A stretch of DNA of 64,000 bases from positions 1,941-65,940 of the forward strand of contig NZ_JAGGQL010000004.1 of NCBI RefSeq assembly GCF_018613315.1. The letters are read 5' to 3'. Below are positions 53,080 to 61,800 of this stretch, in pieces; the stretch's first letter is position 1; each line of letters begins with the position of its first letter. Source of the DNA: Bacillus sp. ISL-37. GTDB taxonomy: Bacteria > Bacillota > Bacilli > Bacillales > Cytobacillaceae. Made by a program: the position numbers and the translations under genes. The notes under the pieces were generated by a model. The model was not told the origin of the DNA. It saw only the letters and a program-made list of their open reading frames with translations, and did not search any database.

Positions 53080-53352
53080 AAGGTCCTATAGAAAGATTCT
53101 ATAAGCCCAAATGGAGGCGCAGCAAAGAAAAAGGTCCCATAAGATTCTATAACCCCAAATGGGGGCACAACAAAGAAAAAGGTCCTATAGAAAGATTCTA
53201 TAAGCCCAAATGGGGGCACAACAAAGAAAAAGGTCCTATAGAAAGATTCTATAAGCCCAAATGGAGGCACAACAAAGAAAAAGGTTCTATAGAAAGATTT
53301 TATAAGCCCAAATGGAAGGTGAACAAACGGAGAGGTTCTATAGAAAGATTCT
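53080..53352. repeat. 51-bp intergenic tandem array 6 (TATAGAA/TTCTATA)
   Basis: GGTCC/GGTTC words begin at 53082, 53133, 53181, 53232, 53283 and 53334, with spacing 51, 48, 51, 51, 51. The single 48 is a 3-bp deletion of GAA from the inverted pair TATAGAA-AGA-TTCTATA. Each full unit holds that inverted pair and an AAGCCCAAATGG box. A frame of 132 codons crosses it because 51 is a multiple of three, but there is no supporting start. Confidence 0.93.
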
Positions 53353-53552
53353 ATGTACCAAAACTAGTTCGACAGCCCATATAAGTTACTGTATAAATAA
53401 AGCTAAACGTCGTACCGAAGGCTAGTCTAAATTTTTGCAATCTCCATTGAAAACAGTAACAATATAATTAGGAAAGTTAACAGCACAAATGAATTAATAA
53501 TGTTTATAATGTTGTAAAGTAATTATTTTCTGGTGCATAGGTGGTTATGACG

Positions 53553-53903
53553 ATGGACGAAAATCACAAGGTGATCATAGTAGAGGGTTCGTCAGACAAA
53601 AAGAAAGTTCAAGCCGTGCTAAATGAACCGGTCGAAATTATTTGTACGAATGGGACTATTGGTGTTTCAAAGCTTGATGAGCTGATTGATTCCCTTTTTG
53701 ATAAGGATGTATATATCCTCGTTGATGCGGATGCGTCAGGGGAAAAATTGAGAAAGCAATTTAAGAGGGAATTTCCTGAGGCGAACCATTTGTACATTGA
53801 CAGAATGTATAGGGAAGTGGCGACAGCACCGGAAAATCACCTTGCTACAGTTTTAATTGGAGCAAATATCGACGTTCATGCAGAGTACTTAGAAAAAGGA
53901 TGA
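53553..53903 (+). CDS. yusF: YusF: Toprim-domain protein
   Basis: A 116-residue Toprim protein: KVIIVEGSSDKKKV with the catalytic Glu near residue 11, and YILVDADASG with the DxD metal pair near 56. Toprim-only proteins related to RNase M5 and primases process nucleic acids with Mg; the target of YusF is unknown. The ATG at 53553 has AGGTGG eight bases upstream; earlier starts lie inside or too close to that site. Confidence 0.85.
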   Translation: MDENHKVIIVEGSSDKKKVQAVLNEPVEIICTNGTIGVSKLDELIDSLFDKDVYILVDADASGEKLRKQFKREFPEANHLYIDRMYREVATAPENHLATVLIGANIDVHAEYLEKG

Positions 53904-53909
53904 CTGTAG

Positions 53910-54221
53910 ATGGAAGAATGGACTAAGGGAGAGGTCGAAACCTTCCTGGAGGAAAAACGAACAGGTTACCTATACTTTTACACGCCAATGTGCGGAACAT
54001 GCCAGGTGGCAAGTAAGATGCTGACGGTTATAGAGCAGCTGTTACCAGATGTGCCTTCAGGGAAAGCCGACTTAAATTACCTGCCTGAAATGGCGGAGCG
54101 TTTTGAAATTGAAAGTGTTCCATGTCTGATTTTATTAAAGAAAGGAGAAGAGCAGGAGAAGATCTATGCTTTTCAGTCCGTTCCTTACCTTTATGAAAAA
54201 CTTAAAGACTTAAAAATATAA
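53910..54221 (+). CDS. yusE: YusE: thioredoxin-like protein
   Basis: A 103-residue thioredoxin-fold protein. The active site is YTPMCGTCQVASKML (C-x2-C, with GT between) near residue 28, and the cis-Pro loop is in ESVPCLILL near 72. The CGTC site differs from the usual CGPC and suggests a different redox potential. Starts seven bases after yusF, so it is co-transcribed. Confidence 0.85.
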   Translation: MEEWTKGEVETFLEEKRTGYLYFYTPMCGTCQVASKMLTVIEQLLPDVPSGKADLNYLPEMAERFEIESVPCLILLKKGEEQEKIYAFQSVPYLYEKLKDLKI

Positions 54222-54256
54222 AACGAACGGCTAAGCCGTTTGTTTTTTTTTTTTTT
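54221..54256 (+). terminator. yusFE terminator
   Basis: AACGGCT/AGCCGTT core stem extended by AAAC and GTTT, followed by a long T tract. Confidence 0.9.
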
Positions 54257-54353
54257 GCGTATATTGCCGATTCAATCGTACAACAAAAAGATTTACATAT
54301 CATCCCAAAAAGATTATATTTAGGTTATCGAAATAATTGAGAGGCGAAGTAAA

Positions 54354-55619
54354 ATGGCTCTATACCAAGAATGGGCGGCACAAATTAAAACCTATAATCG
54401 AAACATACGACTTACCTTCGTTGCGAATATTTTGACCCAGGTTGGCCTTGGGATTTTCATGGTCATCTATAACTTTTACATCAGGGAATTAGGCTATAAT
54501 GAGCTTGTAAACGGAAAGGTCATTGCCATGACCTCGCTGGCAACTGCTCTCATTCTTATTCCGGCAGGCATACTGAGTGATAAAGCAGGCAGGAAAAAGC
54601 TGATGCTTTATGGAGCGGTCGGAACAGGGTTGATCTTATTCACCCGGAGCATCGTTGAGAGTCAGTCATTATTAATTCTTTTTGCGTTTGGAACAGGTCT
54701 CGCTTCAGCATTTATCCAGGTGTCGATTATTCCGTGGCTAGCGGAGAATTCGAAGCCTGAACAGCGTGTGCATTTATTCAGTATTCATTTTGCGTTGATG
54801 ACGGGTGCCAATGTAATAGGAAGTCTTTTGGGCGGGATTCTCACAGACCTATTCGGAATGATGACCCCTGGACTTGAAAGTATCAGATATACATTGATCA
54901 TTGGCTCGCTCTTGTTTATGGCTGCTCTGATACCGATTATGAAGTTGAATGAAAACCGGCCACCACGCATATCGGCTAGCGATACAAAAGAAAAAACAAA
55001 GGGAATTCCCCACAAAGCCAGTTTCAAGATCATACTGCTGTTTGCGGTTGCTCAATTGATGATAGGCTTTGGAGCCGGATTGGTCATTCCATATTTGAAC
55101 CTATATTTTGCGGATCGGTTCATGGCTTCCAATTCATTGATTGGCTTGGTTATTTCACTAGGACAGGGAGCCACAGCTGTTGCGATGATCATCGGTCCTA
55201 TGGTGGTTCGCAGACTGGGGGAAGTGAAAGCAGTGGTCGTGTTACAGCTTCTGTCGCTTCCGTTTTTGCTGTTGACAGCGTACACACAGAATTTTTGGCT
55301 CGCTGCACTAGGGTTTTTATTTCGTCAGGCACTAATGAATGCCGGCAATCCAATCCAGATGTCGTTAATGATGTCGAAGGTTGATGATTCCATGAAGGGC
55401 TTGGCCAACTCTGTGAATCAAATGGTGTTTAATCTCGGATGGGCCGTTATGGGACCGGTATCGACTGGGATCGTCTTTAAATACGGTTCCTATTGGGGAT
55501 ATGCAACTGTATTTACCATTACTGCAGGTCTTTACTTAGTTGGATCCTCGTATTTCTTCGTAGTTTTCAAAACGATGGATAAGCCAAAATCCGGCATGAT
55601 GGAGACAAAACCTGCTTAA
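54354..55619 (+). CDS. MFS transporter
   Basis: A 421-residue major facilitator with twelve hydrophobic segments. The loop 2-3 motif reads GILSDKAGRKKLMLYGA near residue 75, the classic MFS-A motif. A central cytoplasmic loop separates the halves, and VVRRLGEVKAVV in the second half is the pseudo-repeat. Drug or small-molecule efflux is typical of such proteins, but the substrate is unknown. GAGAGGCG precedes the ATG. It has no counterpart I know in the B. subtilis yus order, so it may be an insertion. Confidence 0.85.
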   Translation: MALYQEWAAQIKTYNRNIRLTFVANILTQVGLGIFMVIYNFYIRELGYNELVNGKVIAMTSLATALILIPAGILSDKAGRKKLMLYGAVGTGLILFTRSIVESQSLLILFAFGTGLASAFIQVSIIPWLAENSKPEQRVHLFSIHFALMTGANVIGSLLGGILTDLFGMMTPGLESIRYTLIIGSLLFMAALIPIMKLNENRPPRISASDTKEKTKGIPHKASFKIILLFAVAQLMIGFGAGLVIPYLNLYFADRFMASNSLIGLVISLGQGATAVAMIIGPMVVRRLGEVKAVVVLQLLSLPFLLLTAYTQNFWLAALGFLFRQALMNAGNPIQMSLMMSKVDDSMKGLANSVNQMVFNLGWAVMGPVSTGIVFKYGSYWGYATVFTITAGLYLVGSSYFFVVFKTMDKPKSGMMETKPA

Positions 55620-55802
55620 TTACTGTATTTCTTTGGATATATTTCTCGGGAAATGAAAGACGATGCCGAAATATCATGCGGCATTGTCTTTTTTTACGTT
55701 ATTCACAATGTAAAATCCACTTTCAGCGAATTATTTGTCGAAGGATTCCAACAGGTTTTTCCCTGATTACAAGGAATATGTATTTTAAGGGAGTTGATCG
55801 GA

Positions 55803-56141
55803 ATGCGGGAACGAATCGACAGGTTTGCGAATGAAATCCAGAATAAGAAGCATGTTCTGCAACTAGTGAATAAACTGGAATTATGCTTAAAAATTGAAGC
55901 AGAGAGTGGTACATTCTACTTGTCTTTCAAGGATGGCAAGGTGGCTTGCCAGGAAACCTGCATGCATGCCAGATACACTGCAACGATATCTGGAAAGGAT
56001 GCGCTTTTGGATCAATTATTTAATGGAGATCTGAAACTGCGTCAGGGAGTAAAAATGAATTATTTCACAACTGATTGTTCTTTTCGCTCCCAATTGGTTC
56101 TGGAATCATTATTTTATCTTGCGAGACCACTTCCTGCATAA
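55803..56141 (+). CDS. yusD: YusD: SCP2-like protein
   Basis: A 112-residue protein with an SCP2/sterol-carrier-like fold pattern: LELCLKIEAESGTFYLSFKDGKV near residue 28 and DALLDQLFNGDLKLRQGVKMNYF in the second half. Matches YusD in length and location. The ATG at 55803 has AAGGGAG nine bases upstream; the TTG at 55794 is adjacent to it. Function unknown. Confidence 0.75.
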   Translation: MRERIDRFANEIQNKKHVLQLVNKLELCLKIEAESGTFYLSFKDGKVACQETCMHARYTATISGKDALLDQLFNGDLKLRQGVKMNYFTTDCSFRSQLVLESLFYLARPLPA

Positions 56142-56167
56142 AATTTTATCTGAATAATCGAAATATA

Positions 56168-56196
56168 TTGACCGATATATTGCGACGTGATATTAT
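56168..56196 (+). promoter_or_regulatory. Sigma-A promoter of S-box-metY
   Basis: TTGACC at 56168-56173, 17-bp spacer, TATTAT at 56191-56196. Confidence 0.75.
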
Positions 56197-56225
56197 CACT
56201 TTAACGCAGTAAAAACGAATTGAAT

Positions 56226-56371
56226 ATTCTTATCCAGAGAGGCGGAGGGACTGGCCCTATGAAGCCCGGCAACCGGTTGTGAAACACGGTGCTAATTTCA
56301 GCAGAGTTTTTTGCTCTGAAAAGATAAGGAGAGATGATAAATGACCCTCTTCTTAGGAAGAGGGTTTTTTG
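56226..56371 (+). promoter_or_regulatory. SAM-I (S-box) riboswitch before metY
   Basis: Conserved elements in order: TATCCAGAGAGGCGGAGGGA, CTGGCCCTATGAAGCCCGGC, AACCG, GTGCTAATTTCAGCAG, and AAGATAAGGAGAGA closing P1. The terminator ACCCTCTTC / GAAGAGGGT with six T follows at 56344-56371. SAM binding should favour termination. Confidence 0.95.
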
Positions 56372-56413
56372 TTTCAGTTTTTCAAGGAAAATATTTTGAT
56401 TGGAGAGATGGAG

Positions 56414-57730
56414 ATGGCTAATGAGCAAAAAAACTACAGAATTGAAACGCTGGGGGTACATGGTGGTCAGTCACCAGATCCGGTAACAGGAGCGAGGGCA
56501 GTTCCTATTTATTCGAGCAATGCGTTCCAATTTGAAAACACAGAACATGCAGCGGATTTATTTGCGCTTAAGGAAGCGGGCTATATTTACTCACGGATAC
56601 ATAATCCGACAGTTACTGCCCTGGAAGAAAAAGTGGCTCTTCTTGAGGGCGGTATAGGTGCTCTTGCGTTATCCAGTGGGATGTCTGCCATCACGATGGC
56701 GATCCTGAACATTGCGCATGCGGGTGATGAAATTGTTGCTGCATCTAATCTATATGGAGGTACTTACAATCTATTTGCTGTAACCCTGCCGAAGTATGGA
56801 ATAAAAGTTCATCTAGTTGATCCAGCTGATCCTGAAAATTTTAGAAAGGCGATCACTCCGAAAACAAAAGCAGTCTACGCAGAAACAATCGGTAATCCAA
56901 GTCTCAGAGTATTGGACATTGAAGCTGTAGCGGAAGTTGCCCATGAAGCAGGTCTTCCGCTAATCATCGATAACACATTTGCAACCCCTTATCTTTGCCG
57001 GCCAATTGAACATGGCGCCGATATCGTTGTCCACTCAGCTACCAAGTGGCTACTTGGAAACGGCACAGTTATGGGCGGAATCATAGTTGACGGAGGTAAG
57101 TTCGATTGGAAGTCGCCTAAGTTCCCGGGCTTCAATGAGCCGGACTCTAGTTACCATGACCTTGTCTATAGTGAGGCCATCGGAGCTGCCGCATTTATCG
57201 TAAAGGCAAGAGTCCAGCTGTTGCGTGACCTTGGACCGGCGATCAGTCCTCAGAGTGCATTCCAATTCAATCTTGGAATAGAGACATTACATGTTCGCAT
57301 GAAGGAGCATGTTGCCAATACACGCAAAATCGTAGAATATCTTGAGTCGCATCCTGCCGTTACCTGGGTCAGCTATCCTGGCCATGAATCTCATCCTGAT
57401 AAAGAACTCGCAGATCGATATCTTCCAAAGGGAGCAGGGGCAGTTGTTATTTTTGGGATTGAAGGTGGCAGGGAAGCCGGTGCAAAGCTGATTAACTCAT
57501 TAGAACTATGGTCCCATGTCGCGAATGTCGGTGACGCGAAGAGCCTGATCATCCATCCTGCAAGTACAACACACCAGCAGCTGGATTCAGACGGTCTTAA
57601 AGCAGCAGGAGTTCCTGAAGATTTAATCCGCCTTTCCGTCGGGATTGAAAATGTCGAGGATATCATCGAGGATCTGGAGCAGGCAATTGAAAAGGCGACT
57701 GGAGTGCCAGGAATATCGGCTAGAGCTTAA
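56414..57730 (+). CDS. metY: O-acetylhomoserine sulfhydrylase (MetY-type)
   Basis: A 438-residue PLP enzyme of the Cys/Met metabolism family. The PLP-binding Lys is in [13 protein letters not shown] near residue 206. The [13 protein letters not shown] motif is near 60 and [11 protein letters not shown] near 410. It forms homocysteine from O-acetyl-L-homoserine and sulfide. The ATG at 56414 follows TTGGAGAG at proper distance; the ATG at 56408 is too close. S-box control puts it in the methionine regulon. Not at this position in B. subtilis. Confidence 0.92.
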   Translation: MANEQKNYRIETLGVHGGQSPDPVTGARAVPIYSSNAFQFENTEHAADLFALKEAGYIYSRIHNPTVTALEEKVALLEGGIGALALSSGMSAITMAILNIAHAGDEIVAASNLYGGTYNLFAVTLPKYGIKVHLVDPADPENFRKAITPKTKAVYAETIGNPSLRVLDIEAVAEVAHEAGLPLIIDNTFATPYLCRPIEHGADIVVHSATKWLLGNGTVMGGIIVDGGKFDWKSPKFPGFNEPDSSYHDLVYSEAIGAAAFIVKARVQLLRDLGPAISPQSAFQFNLGIETLHVRMKEHVANTRKIVEYLESHPAVTWVSYPGHESHPDKELADRYLPKGAGAVVIFGIEGGREAGAKLINSLELWSHVANVGDAKSLIIHPASTTHQQLDSDGLKAAGVPEDLIRLSVGIENVEDIIEDLEQAIEKATGVPGISARA

Positions 57731-57769
57731 TATCCAAAAACTCCCATAAAGTATTTGAAAATAATTTTA

Positions 57770-57799
57770 TTGACACTCTTTTTTACTCCGTGCTACAAT
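57770..57799 (+). promoter_or_regulatory. Sigma-A promoter of S-box-metNPQ
   Basis: TTGACA at 57770-57775, 18-bp spacer, TACAAT at 57794-57799. Confidence 0.8.
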
Positions 57800-57841
57800 C
57801 ACACTCGTAACTTAAAACCGGTTAGATAATTTAATAGCGTG

Positions 57842-58015
57842 CTCTTATCAAGAGAGGTGGAGGGAAGTGCCCTATGAAACCCGGCAACCGTCAGTAAGCA
57901 ATGCTTGCTGAAATGGTGCCAATTCACACAAAGCGGATCGCTTTGGCAGATGAGAGAAAGGAATCTACTATGACTATGCCTTTCTGCTCACTTGCAGGAA
58001 GGCTTTTATTTTGCC
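57842..58015 (+). promoter_or_regulatory. SAM-I (S-box) riboswitch before metNPQ
   Basis: CTTATCAAGAGAGGTGGAGG, GCCCTATGAAACCCGGCAAC, GGTGCCAATTC, and GCAGATGAGAGAAAGG follow in canonical order. The expression-platform terminator GCCTTTCTGC / GCAGGAAGGC with TTTTATTTT is at 57978-58015. The remaining ~220 bp to metN hold no gene that I can see. Confidence 0.95.
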
Positions 58016-58235
58016 CTTTTCGAAAAAATGCTTAAAAAGTTATAGCCCAAAAGCTTGTTCGAAAAGAATTTATAACTAGAGCAGAATCATCCCCGTTTAA
58101 GATAGAGTCTAGTACCCATTTTTACTCAGTTTGAATTTTTTCGGTTAGGGAATGGGAAACTAGATTGATAACCTTCTTAATTTTCAGGGAAATTTAACGG
58201 TTTTAATAAGTGTAGATGTAAAGAGGGGGAGTCAA

Positions 58236-59261
58236 TTGATTACGATAAAAAATGCCAGAAAGATTTACCCTTCCAACAAGGGAGATGTTATAGCGGTAGA
58301 TGATGTCAACCTTGAAGTCAAGGAAGGCGAAATCTATGGAGTCATCGGCTACAGTGGCGCCGGCAAAAGTACTTTGATCCGGATGCTGAACGGTCTGGAG
58401 ATCCCAACTTCAGGTTCAGTCGTGGTAGCAGGAAGGGAAGTTTCAAGGATTAAGGGAGCGGAACTGCGGAAGGCTCGCCAGGAAATCAGCATGATTTTCC
58501 AGCACTTCAACCTGCTCTGGTCAAGAACAGTAGCAGAAAATATCGCTTTCCCGCTTGAAATTGCCGGTGTAGCTAAAGCTGAAAGAGAGAAACGGGTAAA
58601 AGAGTTAATCGAACTTGTTGGCCTTGAGGGCAGAGGAGATGCTTATCCTTCCCAGTTGAGTGGGGGTCAAAAGCAAAGGGTCGGAATCGCGAGGGCACTG
58701 GCTAATAACCCTAAAGTACTTCTTGGGGATGAAGCAACTTCAGCGCTTGATCCGCAGACAACTGACCAGATTCTTGATCTGCTTGTTGATATCAATAAGA
58801 GGCTTGGTCTTACGATCGTCCTGATCACGCACGAAATGCATGTTATCAGGAAAATCTGTCACCGAGTCGCTGTCATGGAAGGCGGAAAGATTGTTGAAAC
58901 AGGACCAGTATTGGAAGTGTTCAAGAACCCGCAGCAGGCTATTACGAAAAGATTTGTCCAGCAGGTGACAGAACCAGAAGAAACAAAGGAAACAGTTGAT
59001 CACTTGCTTGAGCGATATCCACATGGTCGCGTTGTCCAGCTGACATTCGTAGGTGAAGGAACTGAACAGCCGTTGATTACCAACTTGATTCGTGAGTTTT
59101 CAATAACGGTCAATATTGTTCAGGGGAAAATTTCGCAGACACAAGATGGTTCATATGGAACCTTGTTCATCCATCTTGATGGTGAAGAGGGCGAAGTGAC
59201 CCGGGCAATAGAGTATATTGGCCAGCATGAAGTCGGCGTGGAGGTGATTTCGAATGGCTGA
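58236..59261 (+). CDS. metN: Methionine ABC transporter ATP-binding protein MetN
   Basis: A 341-residue ABC ATPase: Walker A GYSGAGKST near residue 38, signature LSGGQKQRVGIARAL near 141, Walker B VLLGDEATSALD. Gly replaces the usual residue before Asp in Walker B (LLGDEA versus LLCDEA). A C-terminal ACT-like NIL domain (residues ~260-341) senses methionine. The start is TTG at 58236 with GAGGGGGAG upstream, supported by alignment with MetN N-termini. Overlaps metP by eight bases. Confidence 0.93.
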   Translation: MITIKNARKIYPSNKGDVIAVDDVNLEVKEGEIYGVIGYSGAGKSTLIRMLNGLEIPTSGSVVVAGREVSRIKGAELRKARQEISMIFQHFNLLWSRTVAENIAFPLEIAGVAKAEREKRVKELIELVGLEGRGDAYPSQLSGGQKQRVGIARALANNPKVLLGDEATSALDPQTTDQILDLLVDINKRLGLTIVLITHEMHVIRKICHRVAVMEGGKIVETGPVLEVFKNPQQAITKRFVQQVTEPEETKETVDHLLERYPHGRVVQLTFVGEGTEQPLITNLIREFSITVNIVQGKISQTQDGSYGTLFIHLDGEEGEVTRAIEYIGQHEVGVEVISNG

Positions 59262-59922
59262 AAATTTGTTTCCGAATGTGAACTGGGACCGAATGTGGGA
59301 AGCGACAGTTGAGACGCTATACATGAGTGCCATCTCTGTTGTGGCTACCTTCATTCTGGGAGCGATCCTTGGACTGCTGCTCTTTTTAACGTCCAAGGGC
59401 AATATATGGGAAAACAGGCCGGTCAATTTAGTATTGAGTGCAGTCGTTAATATTTTTAGGTCCATCCCATTCATAATCTTAATCGTCCTTCTGATTCCTT
59501 TTACAAAGATCATCGTTGGCTCGATGATCGGGGAAAATGCGGCATTGCCTGCACTGATTATTGGATCGGCTCCATTTTACGCTAGGATGGTTGAGATTGG
59601 CTTACGTGAGATTGATAAAGGAGTCATTGAAGCAGCAAAGTCTATGGGTGCGAAGACGACGACGATCATCTGGAAAGTGCTGCTCCCGGAATCGATGCCA
59701 GCGTTGGTATCCGGTATAACGGTGACGGCAATCGCGTTAGTCAGTTACACGGCGATGGCCGGTGTCATCGGGGCAGGCGGTCTCGGAAACCTGGCATACA
59801 TGGAAGGCTTCCAGAGAAGCCGGAATGATGTCACCTTGATGGCGACCATCATTATTTTGATTATCGTGTTTGTAATCCAGTTTGTTGGTGATTTCTTCAC
59901 TAGAAAATTAGATAAGAGATAA
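59254..59922 (+). CDS. metP: Methionine ABC transporter permease MetP (MetI)
   Basis: A 222-residue permease with five helices and the ATPase-docking loop IEAAKSMGAKTTTIIWKVLLPES near residue 130 (read in parts). NIFRSIPFIILIVLLIPFTK near 68 is the MetI signature. Starts within metN and ends 14 bases before metQ. It transports methionine as a homodimer with MetN. Confidence 0.93.
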   Translation: MAENLFPNVNWDRMWEATVETLYMSAISVVATFILGAILGLLLFLTSKGNIWENRPVNLVLSAVVNIFRSIPFIILIVLLIPFTKIIVGSMIGENAALPALIIGSAPFYARMVEIGLREIDKGVIEAAKSMGAKTTTIIWKVLLPESMPALVSGITVTAIALVSYTAMAGVIGAGGLGNLAYMEGFQRSRNDVTLMATIIILIIVFVIQFVGDFFTRKLDKR

Positions 59923-59936
59923 AGGAGAGATTTGAA

Positions 59937-60770
59937 TTGAAAAAATGGTTATTAGCTCTATTAGCATTAGTATTAACAGCAGGACTTGCAGCTTGCGGAA
60001 CTTCTGAGGAAAAAACTGAAGGCGGCAACGAAGAAAGTAAAAAAATCGTCGTAGGTGCTTCTAACGTACCACACGCAGAAATTTTGGAAGAAGCAAAAGC
60101 GCTGCTTGAAGAAAAAGGCTATGAAATGGAAGTCAAGACTTTCAACGATTATGTTGTTCCAAACCAGGCACTTGAATCAGGAGAGCTTGATGCTAACTAC
60201 TTCCAGCATATTCCTTACCTTGAGTCACAAATGGCTGAACATGGCTATAAGTTTGAGAATGCTGGAGGAATCCACATCGAGCCAATTGGTGTCTATTCAC
60301 AAGACCATACTACTCTTGATGACCTGCCAAAAGGTGCGCACATTATCATGAGCAGCTCGGTAGCAGACCATGGCCGTATCTTGACAATGCTTGAAAAAGA
60401 AGGCTTGATTACCCTTAAAGAAGGCGTAGAAAAAGTAAAGGCCACAATTGAAGATATCGCAGAAAACCCTAAAGAATTGAAGTTTGATACAGAATATGAA
60501 GCAGCGTTGCTTCCACAAATCTTCAACAATGGCGAAGGCGATGCAGTTTTAATCAACTCTAACTATGCAATTGATGCTGGACTTAATCCATTAGAGGATT
60601 CTATCGCGATCGAGGAAAGTGATTCTCCATACGTGAACGTAATTGCTGTTCGTGAAGGCGATGCTGAAAAACCGGCAATCAAAGCTCTAGTTGAAGTGCT
60701 TCACTCCAAAGAGATCCAGGACTTTATCCTTGAAAAATATGAAGGTGCAGTTGTACCTGTAAAAGAATAA
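59937..60770 (+). CDS. metQ: Methionine-binding lipoprotein MetQ
   Basis: A 277-residue NlpA-family lipoprotein. The lipobox is LAACGTSE with Cys at residue 20. The mature protein has VGASNVPHAEILEEAK near 38, the ANYFQHIPYLE motif near 84 and IGVYSQ near 115. The start is TTG at 59937, with AGGAGAG seven bases upstream. It delivers D/L-methionine to MetNP. Confidence 0.93.
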   Translation: MKKWLLALLALVLTAGLAACGTSEEKTEGGNEESKKIVVGASNVPHAEILEEAKALLEEKGYEMEVKTFNDYVVPNQALESGELDANYFQHIPYLESQMAEHGYKFENAGGIHIEPIGVYSQDHTTLDDLPKGAHIIMSSSVADHGRILTMLEKEGLITLKEGVEKVKATIEDIAENPKELKFDTEYEAALLPQIFNNGEGDAVLINSNYAIDAGLNPLEDSIAIEESDSPYVNVIAVREGDAEKPAIKALVEVLHSKEIQDFILEKYEGAVVPVKE

Positions 60771-60778
60771 ATGAGATG

Positions 60779-60809
60779 AAAGCAGGCGTGCAGCCTGCTT
60801 TTTCTTTTT
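60779..60809 (+). terminator. metNPQ terminator
   Basis: AAAGCAGGC and GCCTGCTTT pair around a five-base loop, followed by TTCTTTTT. Confidence 0.9.
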
Positions 60810-60873
60810 GCCGCATAACCGACTGTGAAAATTAACATACTAACCGAGAAAAAAGCAGAATGGAGTGGAAGCA

Positions 60874-61245
60874 ATGGAGCATCATTATGAACCTCGGAAT
60901 TCAACAGAAGCAGCACTGCATGAATATAAGCAAGGCCTGGGTGTATTTACGCAAAGAATGCCAGAGCTTGCCAGACATTATAATGCGTTTACTGAAGTAT
61001 GTTTTCAGGAAGGAACTTTGACGCAAAAAGAAAAGCAGCTGATTGCTTTGGGAATTTCATTGTATTCACAGGATGAATATTGCATTATATATCATTTAAA
61101 AGGCTGCCTTGACCAGGGAGCATCGGAAGAGCAAATTCTGGAAGCTGTTGGAGTTACAGCTGCTTTTGGTGGCGGTGCGGCAATGAGCCAGGCAGTGACA
61201 CTCGTCCAGGAAGCAATGGCTGAACTGAACACTTTGAAGCAGTAG
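60874..61245 (+). CDS. yurZ: YurZ: carboxymuconolactone decarboxylase/AhpD-like protein
   Basis: A 123-residue helical protein. The AhpD core is [17 protein letters not shown], then [22 protein letters not shown] and [18 protein letters not shown]. Only the second Cys of the usual C-x2-C is present (Asp at the first position), followed by the conserved His, so classic disulfide peroxidase chemistry is unlikely. The ATG at 60874 follows GGAG at eight bases. It lies between metQ and sufC as in B. subtilis. Confidence 0.85.
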   Translation: MEHHYEPRNSTEAALHEYKQGLGVFTQRMPELARHYNAFTEVCFQEGTLTQKEKQLIALGISLYSQDEYCIIYHLKGCLDQGASEEQILEAVGVTAAFGGGAAMSQAVTLVQEAMAELNTLKQ

Positions 61246-61487
61246 AAGCTGTTTTAATGTTGATTAATACAGGTGAATTAGCTGTTAAATAACAGGATAA
61301 CCATCAATCGGGAGGATTTTGCCAGTATTCTAAGAATGGCAGAGGTGAAGTCGCGTTAGGCCGCCTTACTCCATCACATCCAAAAATTAACGGTTTTAAC
61401 CGCTTTGATAGTGGTAAATAAAAGGTGTTAAGATTGCACTATCAAAAAATCGCTTATTAAAGCGAAAAACCGAAGGGATGATTCACT
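61246..61487 (+). other. Gene-poor gap
   Basis: No supported gene. A GGGAGGATTTTG sequence at about 61310 looks like a ribosome site plus TTG, but the frame closes after four codons. A small TCGCT / AGCGA hairpin lies near 61450. Confidence 0.5.
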
Positions 61488-61520
61488 ATTAGTCAGCTAA
61501 AACTGAACTACACAAGTGAA

Positions 61521-61673
61521 ATGGAAAAAGCGATGCATGGAGCCCATGGAATTAGTTACGAGGTATACAGCATGAACCATGACGCAAGAATGGAAGTCGA
61601 AAGAAAACGCGAAAGAGACTATATCAAAAGCCAACGGATGGTCGCAGACCTGGACAGAAAAGTCCACTCGTAA
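61521..61673 (+). CDS. Small hypothetical protein, 50 aa or longer
   Basis: An ATG-start frame of 50 codons (MEKAMHGAHGISYEVYSM .. QRMVADLDRKVHS), charged and helical. The ATG has no good ribosome site. The frame is open upstream to 61488, where an ATT codon follows GAAGGGATG ten bases before. An infC-like ATT start would add 11 residues (ISQLKLNYTSE). A terminator follows at 61708, supporting a real transcript. Family not recognised. Confidence 0.5.
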   Translation: MEKAMHGAHGISYEVYSMNHDARMEVERKRERDYIKSQRMVADLDRKVHS

Positions 61674-61707
61674 GCGAGAGCATATATAATAGAAGAAATG
61701 TTTTTGG

Positions 61708-61740
61708 AACCAGTGTGAATTATGCACTGGTTTCTTTATT
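61708..61740 (+). terminator. Rho-independent terminator
   Basis: AACCAGTG and CACTGGTT pair around a nine-base loop, followed by TCTTTATT. Confidence 0.8.
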
Positions 61741-61800
61741 ATGTTGATGACAGAACGTGATTTGAGTTTAGTTTTTCTTAGTGTCCATTTTGAGCTGTTA

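Noticed and set aside
52986-53384. 132-codon open frame across array 6
   Set aside because: It starts inside the end of yusG and runs through that gene's terminator. Its unit is a multiple of three, but the region otherwise behaves like the other non-coding arrays.
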